Of a stretch of 64,000 nucleotides of DNA, positions 8,948-17,050 are shown piece by piece. Made by a program: the position numbers and the translations under genes. Origin of the DNA: Aquimarina sp042434915 (GTDB taxonomy: Bacteria; Bacteroidota; Bacteroidia; Flavobacteriales; Flavobacteriaceae); NCBI RefSeq assembly GCF_042434915.1, contig NZ_CP170198.1:372001-436000 (forward strand), given 5' to 3'. A model generated the notes under the pieces. The model had not been told where the DNA came from. It ran no database searches and saw nothing but the letters and a program-made list of their open reading frames with translations. The first letter of the stretch is position 1. Each line of letters opens with the position of its first letter.

Positions 8948-8999
8948 TAGTCTTTGTAAATTTGATGTATGATTAAATAGGGTGTTGTTGGCATCCTAT

Positions 9000-9188
9000 T
9001 TAATTTTTGAGATACGTCTTTAAACCAAAGAGAATTAAGATAAAACAAATAAAACCAACTAAAATTAAAAAACTACCCTTATAATATTTGCGATGTAATT
9101 TTATATCCTTTTGATACGCAAAAAACATTAATACGATAAAAGCAATTACAAAACAAGCTGCAAATAACAATTGACCCGAACTAAACAT
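9000..9188 (-). CDS. Small two-helix membrane protein, 62 aa
   Basis: Two hydrophobic helices (residues about 6-24 and 38-57) are joined by a basic loop with YQKDIKLHRKYYKGS. No known family is recognised beyond the conserved small membrane proteins of Flavobacteriaceae. The short helix-loop-helix plan and the tight fit between two genes support coding; function is unknown. Confidence 0.65.
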   Translation of the reverse strand: MFSSGQLLFAACFVIAFIVLMFFAYQKDIKLHRKYYKGSFLILVGFICFILILFGLKTYLKN

Positions 9189-9270
9189 AGATGTCTATTT
9201 TTAAGACAAAGATAAAACTTAGGTTCTAGTTACGTTAAAATAATAGCGCACTATCATAAAATTTTACACC

Positions 9271-9657
9271 ATGAAAAATAAAATAACTGCGGTACAAGCA
9301 TTTCATACCGCTTTCAAAATTGGATATCAGGAGCATCCTATCGCCAATTTGGGAGATCCAAAAAATAAATTGCGTTTTGAGTTAATGAAAGAAGAAAACG
9401 AAGAATATCTCGAAGCAGCTCAAAATAATGATCTTATAGAAGTAGCAGATGCCTTGGGAGATATGCTCTATATTTTATGCGGAACTATAATTGAACATGG
9501 TTTACAACATAAAATTGAAGAAGTGTTTGATGAGATTCAACGTAGTAATATGAGTAAATTAGACGATGATGGCAATCCTGTCTACAGAGAAGATGGGAAA
9601 GTTCTTAAAGGCCCAAATTATTTTAAACCCAATCTAAAAAAGATTTTAGAAGGCTGA
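9271..9657 (+). CDS. MazG-like NTP pyrophosphohydrolase
   Basis: A 128-aa all-alpha protein with the MazG/HisE-like metal site: E-x-x-E-E-x-x-E (MKEENEEYLEA) in one helix and ALGDMLY (D-x-x-x-D type) in the next. Such enzymes hydrolyse (d)NTPs to monophosphate and pyrophosphate and may sanitise nucleotide pools. The C-terminal piece (VYREDGKVLKGPNYFKPNL) is characteristic of the phosphoribosyl-ATP-pyrophosphohydrolase-like subgroup found in Bacteroidota and phages. It ends at a strong bidirectional terminator and is monocistronic. Confidence 0.85.
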   Translation: MKNKITAVQAFHTAFKIGYQEHPIANLGDPKNKLRFELMKEENEEYLEAAQNNDLIEVADALGDMLYILCGTIIEHGLQHKIEEVFDEIQRSNMSKLDDDGNPVYREDGKVLKGPNYFKPNLKKILEG

Positions 9658-9660
9658 TAT

Positions 9661-9698
9661 AAAAAGCCCTTTAAAGAAATTTCTTTAAAGGGCTTTTT
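9661..9698. terminator. Bidirectional terminator, perfect 38-bp palindrome
   Basis: AAAAAGCCCTTTAAAGAAA is followed directly by its exact reverse complement. It serves the MazG-like gene on the plus strand and ilvE on the minus strand. Confidence 0.92.
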
Positions 9699-9719
9699 AT
9701 TATTACACTAGATGTATAC

Positions 9720-10790
9720 TTACACCTTTACTCTCCATCCATATGGATCATCAGTTAAATTATATTGGATATCCATTAGTTTCTTTTTAAGAAGCGAAGC
9801 AAAACTCTTTTCTGGACGTTTTATCTCATAATGATTTTCTTTGTGACCAAAAGCCTTTATCGGACTTATGACTGCAGCGGTACCAGCACCAAACATCTCC
9901 TTAAGGCTTCCATCCTTAGCAGCCGCTACAATTTCACTAACCTTTATCGGTCGTACCTCGGTAGTAAGACCTTCTTTTTCGGCTAATGTTAATAAACTTT
10001 TACGCGTGATTCCGTCAAGAATTCGATCGCTAATTGGTGCCGTTAACAAAGTATCATTAATTCTAAAAAATATATTCATTGTTCCTGCCTCTTCCATGTA
10101 TTCATGCGTGTCAGCATCGGTCCAAATCATTTGTTGATATCCTTTCTTTTTAGCCAAATTAGTTGGATAGAACTGCGCAGCATAATTTCCAGCAGCTTTG
10201 GCATACCCAACTCCGCCATTGGCAGATCTACTATATTTTTCTGATACAAGAACACTTACATCTCCAGCATAATAAGCTTGAGCCGGTGAACAGATAATCA
10301 TAAATTTATACTCATTCGCTTCAGCAGCAGAGACACTAGCTTCAGTAGCAATTACGAAAGGGCGTAAATATAAAGAATTACCAATACCAGGTTGAATCCA
10401 ATTTTTATCCAGAGTTACTAACTGTTTCAACCCATCCATAAAATAGTTTTCTGGGAATGATGGAATTGCTAAACGATTAGCCGATATATTTATACGATTA
10501 AAATTATCTTTTGGTCTAAACAAAAATACATCTCCTTTATCATCTTTGAATGCTTTCATTCCTTCAAAAACAGCTTGTCCATAGTGAAATACGCGTGCCG
10601 AAGGATCGATAGTTAAAGGACCATAAGGTTTGATATGCGGAGTTTGCCAGATACCATCCTTGAAATCACACTCAAACATATGGTCAGAGAATGTCTTTCC
10701 GAAATTAAGATTAGCAAAATCAACTTGATCTAACCTAGATTTAGTAACTGGAGTAATTTTAACCGAGTCTGTAATTTTATTTTCCATCAA
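9720..10790 (-). CDS. ilvE: Branched-chain amino acid aminotransferase
   Basis: A 356-aa class-IV PLP enzyme of the eukaryote-like (BCAT2-type) length group. Visible blocks are GQAVFEGMKAF, FRPKDNFNRIN, SLYLRPFVIATE, GYAKAAGNYAAQF (with the PLP lysine in this segment), EEAGTMNIFF, ILDGITRKSLL and MFGAGTAAVISPI. It transfers the amino group between glutamate and branched-chain 2-oxo acids in the cytoplasm, the last step of Leu/Ile/Val synthesis and the first of their breakdown. The breakdown role fits with the E2 gene at 48610 and the acyl-CoA mutase at 1. The start may be the second of two adjacent Met codons. The neighbouring DUF4920 gene is divergent. Confidence 0.95.
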   Translation of the reverse strand: MMENKITDSVKITPVTKSRLDQVDFANLNFGKTFSDHMFECDFKDGIWQTPHIKPYGPLTIDPSARVFHYGQAVFEGMKAFKDDKGDVFLFRPKDNFNRINISANRLAIPSFPENYFMDGLKQLVTLDKNWIQPGIGNSLYLRPFVIATEASVSAAEANEYKFMIICSPAQAYYAGDVSVLVSEKYSRSANGGVGYAKAAGNYAAQFYPTNLAKKKGYQQMIWTDADTHEYMEEAGTMNIFFRINDTLLTAPISDRILDGITRKSLLTLAEKEGLTTEVRPIKVSEIVAAAKDGSLKEMFGAGTAAVISPIKAFGHKENHYEIKRPEKSFASLLKKKLMDIQYNLTDDPYGWRVKV

Positions 10791-10968
10791 TATAATTTTA
10801 ATGGTATAGAAATTAAAATATATGTTACCTACTTTTGTGTAGATTGGTAGGTGAACTTTACATGTTCTTTAGCTATACGTATAATTTGGACACAAAAATA
10901 CCGATTTTAAACAAAATGAGAATTTTTAAAATGCTTATTTTTAACAATTGACAAAATTATAATGAATT

Positions 10969-11475
10969 ATGAAAAAATCATATGGTTTAATTTTCTTTTT
11001 ATCACTTCTACTAGGATGCTCATCATCTCAAAAAGAAGCTAACACTATAAAAGTTCAAGATTTAGATAAAGAAGGGTATGCAACCTTTGGGGAGCCTTTA
11101 AATAATGCTACAATTATAAATAGTACAGAATTAAAAGAGTATTATGCGCATCTAAAAGTAGGGGATACTTTGCCACTTACATTAATAAGTACAGTAGCGT
11201 CCGTATGTAAAGCAAAAGGATGTTGGATGAAGATTGATCTTGATGATATTACAGAGGCAAGAGTAACATTTAAAGACTATGGTTTCTTTGTTCCAAAAGA
11301 TATAGAAAAAGACACTATCATTGCACAAGGTAAAGCCTTTATACAAGAAATGTCTGTAGCAGACCAAAAGCATTATGCTCAAGATGCTGGTAAATCTATT
11401 GAAGAAATAGCACAGATTGTGCAGCCTAAAAAAACATACTCCTTTATTGCAAGTGGCGTTTTGGTAAAGAAATAA
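10969..11475 (+). CDS. DUF4920 lipoprotein
   Basis: A 168-aa protein with a lipoprotein signal (FFLSLLLGCSSS, Cys near 17). The body has the DUF4920 pattern: YATFGEPLNNA, then VASVCKAKGCWMKIDL with the paired cysteines, then VTFKDYGFFVPKD. Function is unknown; the Cys-x-x-x-G-C-W motif suggests metal or redox chemistry in the periplasm. Its stop is 12 bp before mnmD, so the two are probably co-transcribed. Confidence 0.87.
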   Translation: MKKSYGLIFFLSLLLGCSSSQKEANTIKVQDLDKEGYATFGEPLNNATIINSTELKEYYAHLKVGDTLPLTLISTVASVCKAKGCWMKIDLDDITEARVTFKDYGFFVPKDIEKDTIIAQGKAFIQEMSVADQKHYAQDAGKSIEEIAQIVQPKKTYSFIASGVLVKK

Positions 11476-11487
11476 ACCTAAATTATA

Positions 11488-12162
11488 TTGAAAAGAGAAA
11501 TCATACTAACTGCTGATGGCTCAACAACTATTCAGATAGTGGATTGGGACGAGCAATACCATTCAATACACGGTGCTGTAAATGAGGCGTATCATGTTTT
11601 TGTTAGAACAGGTTTGCATTATTATTTGCAACAAACAGCTTCCAAAAAAATCAAAATTCTAGAAATGGGATTTGGTACAGGTCTCAATGCGTTTATAACT
11701 GCTTTAGAGGCAGATGATAAATCTTTACAGATACTGTATGAAGGTGTTGAAGCGTATCCGGTAAAGATAGAAGAAGCACAGGCTATGAATTATGCTACTC
11801 AAATTGATAAAACAAAAAATGCATTATTCACAAGGTTACATAGCAGTGTATGGGAAACTACTCAAGAAATCTCAGACACGATGCGGTTACTAAAAAGAAA
11901 ACTTAATTTTTTGGATATCAGAGCAGACGAGGCCTATGACTTGATATATTTTGATGCCTTTGGTCCCAGGGTTCAACCAGAACTATGGACAGTAAATATG
12001 TTTAAAAGTATGTTTAATGCTTTGACACCTAATGGAGTATTAGTTACATACTCGGCAAAAGGTAGTGTACGTAGAGCTATGCAAGAAGTTGGCTTTACAG
12101 TGGAACGTTTACCTGGACCTCCAGGTAAGAGAGAAATGTTACGTGCCAGCAAGCTTTTGTAG
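11488..12162 (+). CDS. mnmD: tRNA U34 methyltransferase MnmD
   Basis: A 224-aa SAM-dependent methyltransferase: EMGFGTGLNAF is motif I, YDLIYFDAFGPRVQPELW contains the DAFxPxxxPELW catalytic motif, and the end has GPPGKREMLRA. It methylates the 5-aminomethyl-2-thiouridine at the wobble position of certain tRNAs, as the N-terminal half of E. coli MnmC does; the oxidase half is absent here. The start is TTG at 11488 (family-like K-R-E-I-I-L-T-A-D-G), 12 bp after the DUF4920 stop. Confidence 0.93.
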   Translation: MKREIILTADGSTTIQIVDWDEQYHSIHGAVNEAYHVFVRTGLHYYLQQTASKKIKILEMGFGTGLNAFITALEADDKSLQILYEGVEAYPVKIEEAQAMNYATQIDKTKNALFTRLHSSVWETTQEISDTMRLLKRKLNFLDIRADEAYDLIYFDAFGPRVQPELWTVNMFKSMFNALTPNGVLVTYSAKGSVRRAMQEVGFTVERLPGPPGKREMLRASKLL

Positions 12163-12265
12163 TCGCTTCTCAAGTTTTTAATTTGTCCTTAAACCATTGT
12201 TAAACCTATAATAAAGGCATTGCATTTACCAAAATAGCATAGTAATTTGGCGTAAATAACAATTT

Positions 12266-13183
12266 ATGAAAGTTTTAATCACTGGAGCTACTGGTATGAT
12301 AGGCCAAGAGGTCGTAAAGTTATGCCACCAATCCAATATTGTTGTCCATTATTTGACTACAAGTGAGGATAAAATAGAAAATAAATCAAATTACAAAGGA
12401 TATTTTTGGGATCCTCAAAACAATAGTATTGATGTGAATTGTTTACATGAGGTTGAGGTGATCATAAATTTGGTGGGAGCCACAGTAGCAAAACGATGGA
12501 CAAAAAACTATAAAAAAGAAATAATAGAAAGCAGAACACTTTCTGCTAAACTACTTCTTAATACCCTCAAAAATCAAAAGCATACGGTTAGACATATGCT
12601 ATCAGCTAGTGCTATCGGAATTTATCCTAGTTCACTTCAAAATTACTATACCGAAGAAACTCAAACAATAGCTGATGACTTTTTGGGAACTGTAGTTAGA
12701 CAATGGGAGGATGCAGTAAATCAATTTAAAAGTATCGATATATCTGTTAGTATTTTACGGATTGGTTTGGTATTATCAGAAAAAGGAGGAGCTTTCCCCA
12801 AGATGGCAGAGCCAGTAAAATATAACTTAGGTACAGCATTTGGTAGCGGCAAACAGTGGCAAAGTTGGATTCACGTAGAGGATCTTGCACGTGTTTTTTT
12901 ACATAGTATATTGCAAGAGCAAAGTGGGGTTTTTAATGCAGTTGCTCCTAATCCAGTGTCCAATCAAAAGCTAATAAAAATCATCGCAAAAAAAATGAAT
13001 AAAAGCATTTTTTTACCTAATGTGCCCAAGTTTATGATGAAACTAATATTAGGTGAAATGCATACAATTTTGTTTGCCAGTCAGCGGGTGAGTTGTGAAA
13101 AGTTACTAGAAACAGGGTTTAATTTTAATTTTGACAACGTCGCGGTGGCGATTCAGGATATTGTTAATAAACAAGAAGTATAA
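12266..13183 (+). CDS. TIGR01777-type epimerase-like protein
   Basis: A 305-aa short-chain dehydrogenase fold. It starts with the NAD(P) site VLITGATGMIG and has NLVGATVAKRWT, the active-site strand SASAIGIYP, VSILRIGLVLS, GSGKQWQSWIHVEDLARVF and NAVAPNPVSNQKL, all typical of the YfcH/TIGR01777 family. The substrate is unknown; members resemble nucleoside-sugar epimerases. It is transcribed alone with a terminator just downstream. Confidence 0.88.
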   Translation: MKVLITGATGMIGQEVVKLCHQSNIVVHYLTTSEDKIENKSNYKGYFWDPQNNSIDVNCLHEVEVIINLVGATVAKRWTKNYKKEIIESRTLSAKLLLNTLKNQKHTVRHMLSASAIGIYPSSLQNYYTEETQTIADDFLGTVVRQWEDAVNQFKSIDISVSILRIGLVLSEKGGAFPKMAEPVKYNLGTAFGSGKQWQSWIHVEDLARVFLHSILQEQSGVFNAVAPNPVSNQKLIKIIAKKMNKSIFLPNVPKFMMKLILGEMHTILFASQRVSCEKLLETGFNFNFDNVAVAIQDIVNKQEV

Positions 13184-13205
13184 TTTTTTTAAGAATTATC
13201 CTATA

Positions 13206-13250
13206 AAAAAACTCCTGACACCATAGGAAAAGAGTATCAGGAGTTTTTAA
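13206..13250. terminator. Bidirectional terminator
   Basis: AAAAAACTCCTGA (13206-13218) pairs with TCAGGAGTTTTT (13237-13248) around an 18-nt loop, between the convergent epimerase and YceI genes. Confidence 0.85.
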
Positions 13251-13266
13251 TTTTTGGAAACAGTGA

Positions 13267-13938
13267 TTAAGCTTTTTTAGCTTTGATCATCACTTTAAGT
13301 TTAATGTCATCATTGATAAATTTATCTCCTAAACCTTCAAAAACAGATTTAGAGCCATAATTCACATTCCACTCTGTACGATTGATGGTAAACTCTTCAG
13401 AAGTTAAACTCATCGTATCTCCTTCAATTGAAGTAGTCGCGGGAAAAGAAATATTTTTCTTAATCCCCTTTATAGTCAAATTACCATCGATCATAGTTTT
13501 ACCTTCTTTTTCTGATATTCCTGTGATTTCAAAAGAAGCTGTAGGATGTTCTGCAACATTAAAAAAGTGATCTTCTTTACCTTCGCCTTCACCTTTTAAA
13601 TGACCCTCAAGACCTGCTTTTTCATCACCTTCAAGATCGGTAACTGTAATAGTGTTCATATCAATGGTAAACGAACCCTCTTCGATGTTATCTGCAGTTG
13701 CCTTCACGGTACCGTTTGCAATAGCAATGGTTCCTTTATGTTCACCAGTCGGTTTTGAACCTACCCATTCGATAGTACTGGTAGCAGGATCCACATTGTA
13801 GCTAATAGCTTCTACAGGAGCTTCCTTAACAGCTTCTGCCGCTGCTGCTTCTGTCTCATTTTTATTTTCGCCTTTACAAGAAATTGATGTAAATACAAGT
13901 GTTGCCAAAGCAAACACACTCATGATTTTAGTTTTCAT
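13267..13938 (-). CDS. YceI family lipoprotein
   Basis: A 223-aa protein with a lipoprotein signal (residues 1-21, ending TSISC) and an acidic, Ala-rich linker (about 24-46). The YceI lipocalin-like barrel follows: NVDPATSTIEWVGSKPTGEHKG at its start, GSFTIDMNTITVTD in the middle and FTINRTEWNVNYGS near the end. YceI proteins bind long hydrophobic molecules such as isoprenoids. Lipidation would place it in the periplasm or on the surface. It is monocistronic, reading convergently with the epimerase. Confidence 0.92.
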   Translation of the reverse strand: MKTKIMSVFALATLVFTSISCKGENKNETEAAAAEAVKEAPVEAISYNVDPATSTIEWVGSKPTGEHKGTIAIANGTVKATADNIEEGSFTIDMNTITVTDLEGDEKAGLEGHLKGEGEGKEDHFFNVAEHPTASFEITGISEKEGKTMIDGNLTIKGIKKNISFPATTSIEGDTMSLTSEEFTINRTEWNVNYGSKSVFEGLGDKFINDDIKLKVMIKAKKA

Positions 13939-14055
13939 AATATAGTTAATTATAGGATTTAATGATTTTCAAAATTATTTTATTATAAACGGAAAACTCA
14001 TAAAGATATGCTAAAATATTAAAGTGACATTATGACATTAATTAAAAAATGGCAG

Positions 14056-14063
14056 TACTTTTG
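14056..14063 (+). promoter_or_regulatory. -7 promoter element TACTTTTG (grpE-dnaJ)
   Basis: Exact TAnnTTTG match 38 bp upstream of grpE. No CIRCE element (TTAGCACTC-N9-GAGTGCTAA) is present in this upstream region. Confidence 0.55.
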
Positions 14064-14101
14064 CTCCTTCAAAAACAAAAGTTATTAAAAGTACGAGCTA
14101 C

Positions 14102-14653
14102 ATGAGTAATAAAAATAAACAGTCGGAGGCAGTAAATGAACAAGAAGAGCTTCTTGAAACGACAGTAGATGAAACAGTAGAAGAGACTGAAACTGGTGAT
14201 GAAAATACAGAAATGAAGTATAAAGAGGAGTTAGAAAAAGAAAAAGACAAATTTTTGCGCCTTTTTGCTGAGTTTGAGAATTATAAAAGAAGAACATCCA
14301 AAGAGCGTTTGGAGCTCTTTAAAACAGCTAGTCAAGACGTATTGTCATCGATGTTGCCTGTAATGGATGATTTTGATCGTGCGATGAAGGAAATCGAAAA
14401 GTCAGAAGATGAAAATTTGAGTAAGGGTGTTGGATTGATTCACAATAAATTAAGAGAGACACTTATTTCTAAAGGCTTAGAAGAAATGAATGTAGTTGCT
14501 GGGGATGCTTTTAATGCAGATGAGCATGAGGCTATTACTCAAATTCCAGCACCAACAGAGGATTTAAAGGGTAAGATTGTAGATGTCGTAGAGAAAGGAT
14601 ATAAATTGGGAGATAAAATAATTCGATTTCCTAAAGTAGTTACTGGACAATAA
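14102..14653 (+). CDS. grpE: Nucleotide exchange factor GrpE
   Basis: A 183-aa protein with the GrpE plan: an acidic N-terminal tail (residues 1-35), a long helix (KYKEELEKEKDKFLRLFAEFENYKRRT) that dimerises, and the C-terminal beta wing ending in GYKLGDKIIRFPKVVTG, which contacts DnaK. It releases ADP from DnaK in the cytoplasm. It is followed 7 bp later by dnaJ, forming a two-gene operon. dnaK is not in the window. Confidence 0.97.
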   Translation: MSNKNKQSEAVNEQEELLETTVDETVEETETGDENTEMKYKEELEKEKDKFLRLFAEFENYKRRTSKERLELFKTASQDVLSSMLPVMDDFDRAMKEIEKSEDENLSKGVGLIHNKLRETLISKGLEEMNVVAGDAFNADEHEAITQIPAPTEDLKGKIVDVVEKGYKLGDKIIRFPKVVTGQ

Positions 14654-14660
14654 TTAGTGT

Positions 14661-15776
14661 ATGAAAGACGATTTTTATGATATTTTAGGCATTAGTAAGA
14701 ATGCTACTGAAGCCGAAATAAAAAAAGCATATAGAAAAAAGGCGATTCAATTTCATCCAGACAAAAATCCTGGTGACAAAACTGCAGAAGAGAGTTTTAA
14801 GAAAGCAGCCGAGGCATATGAGGTGTTAAGTGACCCTAACAAACGTCAACGTTATGATCAATACGGTCATCAAGCTTTTGAAGGCGGCGGCTTTGGCGGC
14901 GGTGGCGGTATGAATATGGATGACATCTTTAGTCAATTTGGCGATATCTTTGGCGGCGGCGGTTTTGGTGGCTTTAGTGGTTTTGGTGGCGGTGGCGGTG
15001 GTCAACGCAGAGCCAAAGGGAGTAATCTTCGTATACGAGTTAAGCTTACTTTGGAAGAAGTTGCTAATGGAGTCGAAAAGAAGATAAAAGTAAAGCGAAA
15101 AGTTCAAGCCTCTGGGACAACGTATAAAACCTGTTCAACATGTAATGGTTCTGGTCAGATTACACGTATTACAAATACGATATTAGGTAGGATGCAAACT
15201 GCCTCTGTTTGTACAGCATGTGGAGGATCGGGTCAAATGATCGATAAAAAATCTGCCGATGCAGATGCTCAAGGATTAAAGGTAGTCGAGGAGACTGTAA
15301 GCATAAAAATACCTGCTGGAGTAGAAGAGGGAATGCAACTCAAAGTTTCAAGTAAAGGTAACGATGCACCTGGAAATGGTGTTCCAGGAGATTTACTGGT
15401 AGCTATAGAGGTTTTAGATCATCCTTACTTACAACGAGAGGGAGATAACCTACATTATGACTTATATGTGAGTTTTTCTGAAGCAGTATTGGGAGCTTCT
15501 AGAGAAATTGATACAGTTACAGGAAAAGTTCGAATCAAAATTGAGGAAGGTGTACAAAGCGGAAAAATCCTGAGGTTGCGAGGTAAAGGAATTCCAAGTA
15601 TCAATGGATATGGTAAAGGTGATTTATTAGTTCATGTTAATGTATGGACACCTAAAACAATCAATAAAGAACAGCGAGAATTTTTTGAAAAAATGTCTCA
15701 GGATGATCATTTTAAACCTAGTCCCGATAGCGGAGATAAATCTTTTTTTGAAAAGGTAAAAGATATGTTTTCTTAA
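14661..15776 (+). CDS. dnaJ: Chaperone DnaJ with reduced zinc domain
   Basis: A 371-aa DnaK co-chaperone. It has an N-terminal J domain (HPD near residue 33), a long Gly/Phe-rich linker (about 72-114) and C-terminal substrate-binding barrels ending with a flexible tail. The Cys-rich domain is shortened: only CSTCNGSG (near 155) and CTACGGSG (near 182) remain of the four CxxCxGxG motifs. The distance between them equals that between motifs 2 and 3 of E. coli DnaJ, so the second zinc site is kept and the first is lost. The protein should still stimulate DnaK; the change probably affects substrate locking. Co-transcribed with grpE. Confidence 0.96.
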   Translation: MKDDFYDILGISKNATEAEIKKAYRKKAIQFHPDKNPGDKTAEESFKKAAEAYEVLSDPNKRQRYDQYGHQAFEGGGFGGGGGMNMDDIFSQFGDIFGGGGFGGFSGFGGGGGGQRRAKGSNLRIRVKLTLEEVANGVEKKIKVKRKVQASGTTYKTCSTCNGSGQITRITNTILGRMQTASVCTACGGSGQMIDKKSADADAQGLKVVEETVSIKIPAGVEEGMQLKVSSKGNDAPGNGVPGDLLVAIEVLDHPYLQREGDNLHYDLYVSFSEAVLGASREIDTVTGKVRIKIEEGVQSGKILRLRGKGIPSINGYGKGDLLVHVNVWTPKTINKEQREFFEKMSQDDHFKPSPDSGDKSFFEKVKDMFS

Positions 15777-15843
15777 AAACAAAGAATTTAACAGTTTGTA
15801 GGAATTGCTTAGATGACATTAACTTATGATTAAGAAAAATTCG

Positions 15844-15945
15844 TATATTTGAAACATCACTATTTCTATAGTGATAATTTTTCTTTTTCATAGCAATTTT
15901 TTTCCCATCCTAAATACTTAGTATTCAGGGTGGGTTTTGTTTTTA
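15844..15945 (+). ncRNA. Candidate small RNA or tandem terminators after dnaJ
   Basis: The 344-bp gap after dnaJ holds TATATTTG (15844-15851), a perfect -7 match. It is followed at once by hairpin 1 (ATCACTAT/ATAGTGAT, loop TTCT, 15856-15875, then a T-rich tract) and hairpin 2 (CCCATCC-TAAATAC paired with GTATT-CAGGGTGGG, 15904-15934, then TTTTGTTTTT). If the -7 element is active, an RNA of about 85 nt with two hairpins would be made. If not, the hairpins are tandem terminators of grpE-dnaJ. No TTG -33 box is seen. Confidence 0.45.
15904..15945 (+). terminator. Strong terminator hairpin
   Basis: Thirteen of 14 positions pair (one G-U) around a 3-nt loop and are followed by TTTTGTTTTT. It ends either the dnaJ transcript or the candidate small RNA. 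The rest of the gap to 16120 holds nothing recognisable. Confidence 0.85.
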
Positions 15946-16120
15946 TGGCTAGTTAGTTTTATGAGTACAGCCTACAAATAATTTTTAGATTTTCATTAAA
16001 AGACTTCCGTTTGTAAGTAATAGTAGTATTTTTATATTCTAATTCTCAGTGAGATCATAGAGTTTACATAAAATTGATCACGAGGATTATCATCATATAT
16101 CCATTATAATTAAGAATTTT

Positions 16121-17050
16121 ATGATTCAAGCTTTAGAAGCTAGGCAAGTAAGCAAGCGTTTTGGGGAATTCACCGCGCTTGAAGAAATGTCAATTCAAGT
16201 TCCTGTAGGTAGTATTTTTGGGTTGTTGGGGCCCAATGGGGCTGGTAAGACTACTTTAATTAGAATAATTAATCAAATCACTTTGCCAGATAGTGGATCT
16301 GTTTTTTTAAATGGAGAACCTTTACAACCAAAACATATTCAAAATATAGGGTATTTGCCCGAAGAACGCGGTTTGTATAAATCTATGCGTGTTGGGGAGC
16401 AAGCTATGTATTTGGCACAACTAAAAGGATTGTCAAAAAAAGAAGCAAAACAACGTCTTAAGTATTGGTTTGATAAGTTTGAAATTACTCATTGGTGGGA
16501 CAAGAAAATTGAGGAATTATCAAAAGGAATGGCTCAAAAAGTTCAGTTTATAGTAACGGTACTTCATCAACCCAAGTTATTGATTTTTGATGAGCCGTTT
16601 AGCGGATTTGATCCTATTAATGCGAATGTTATAAAGGATGAAATATTACAACTAAGAGATGAAGGAGCTACTGTAATTTTTTCAACACATCGTATGGAAA
16701 GTGTAGAAGAATTATGCGATCATATGGCGTTGCTTAACAGATCCAAAAAGATTTTAGAAGGTAAAGTTTCAGATATCAAGAAAGCATATAAAACGAATAC
16801 TTTTGAAATAGGAGTACATACTGCTAATCACGAAGAATTGCTTAAAGAGCTTTCACAAAAATTTGTCGTAGCCCCAGCCAATTTTAAAACCATAGATGAT
16901 CAATTAAAAGTACAAATAACATTAAATGAGACTATGGGGTCAAATGATTTGTTAGGATACTTAGCCTCAAAAGGTCGAGTCGTTCGTTTTAACGAAGTGA
17001 TACCAACAGTTAATGAAATATTTATTAAAACGATTTCTGAAAATGAATAA
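16121..17050 (+). CDS. ABC exporter ATP-binding subunit, NatA-like
   Basis: A 309-aa ATPase with Walker A (GPNGAGKTT, near 40), the Q-loop region, a signature ELSKGMAQKVQF in place of LSGGQ, Walker B LLIFDEPFSGFDP and the H-loop STHR. The C-terminal part (about 215-309) is the DUF4162-like accessory domain. With the overlapping permease it forms an ABC-2 type exporter resembling NatAB. It is the first gene of a packed run of six genes (16121-21931). Confidence 0.93.
   Translation: MIQALEARQVSKRFGEFTALEEMSIQVPVGSIFGLLGPNGAGKTTLIRIINQITLPDSGSVFLNGEPLQPKHIQNIGYLPEERGLYKSMRVGEQAMYLAQLKGLSKKEAKQRLKYWFDKFEITHWWDKKIEELSKGMAQKVQFIVTVLHQPKLLIFDEPFSGFDPINANVIKDEILQLRDEGATVIFSTHRMESVEELCDHMALLNRSKKILEGKVSDIKKAYKTNTFEIGVHTANHEELLKELSQKFVVAPANFKTIDDQLKVQITLNETMGSNDLLGYLASKGRVVRFNEVIPTVNEIFIKTISENE

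Noticed and set aside
14030..14101. CIRCE operator before grpE
   Set aside because: No TTAGCACTC-N9-GAGTGCTAA or close variant is present.
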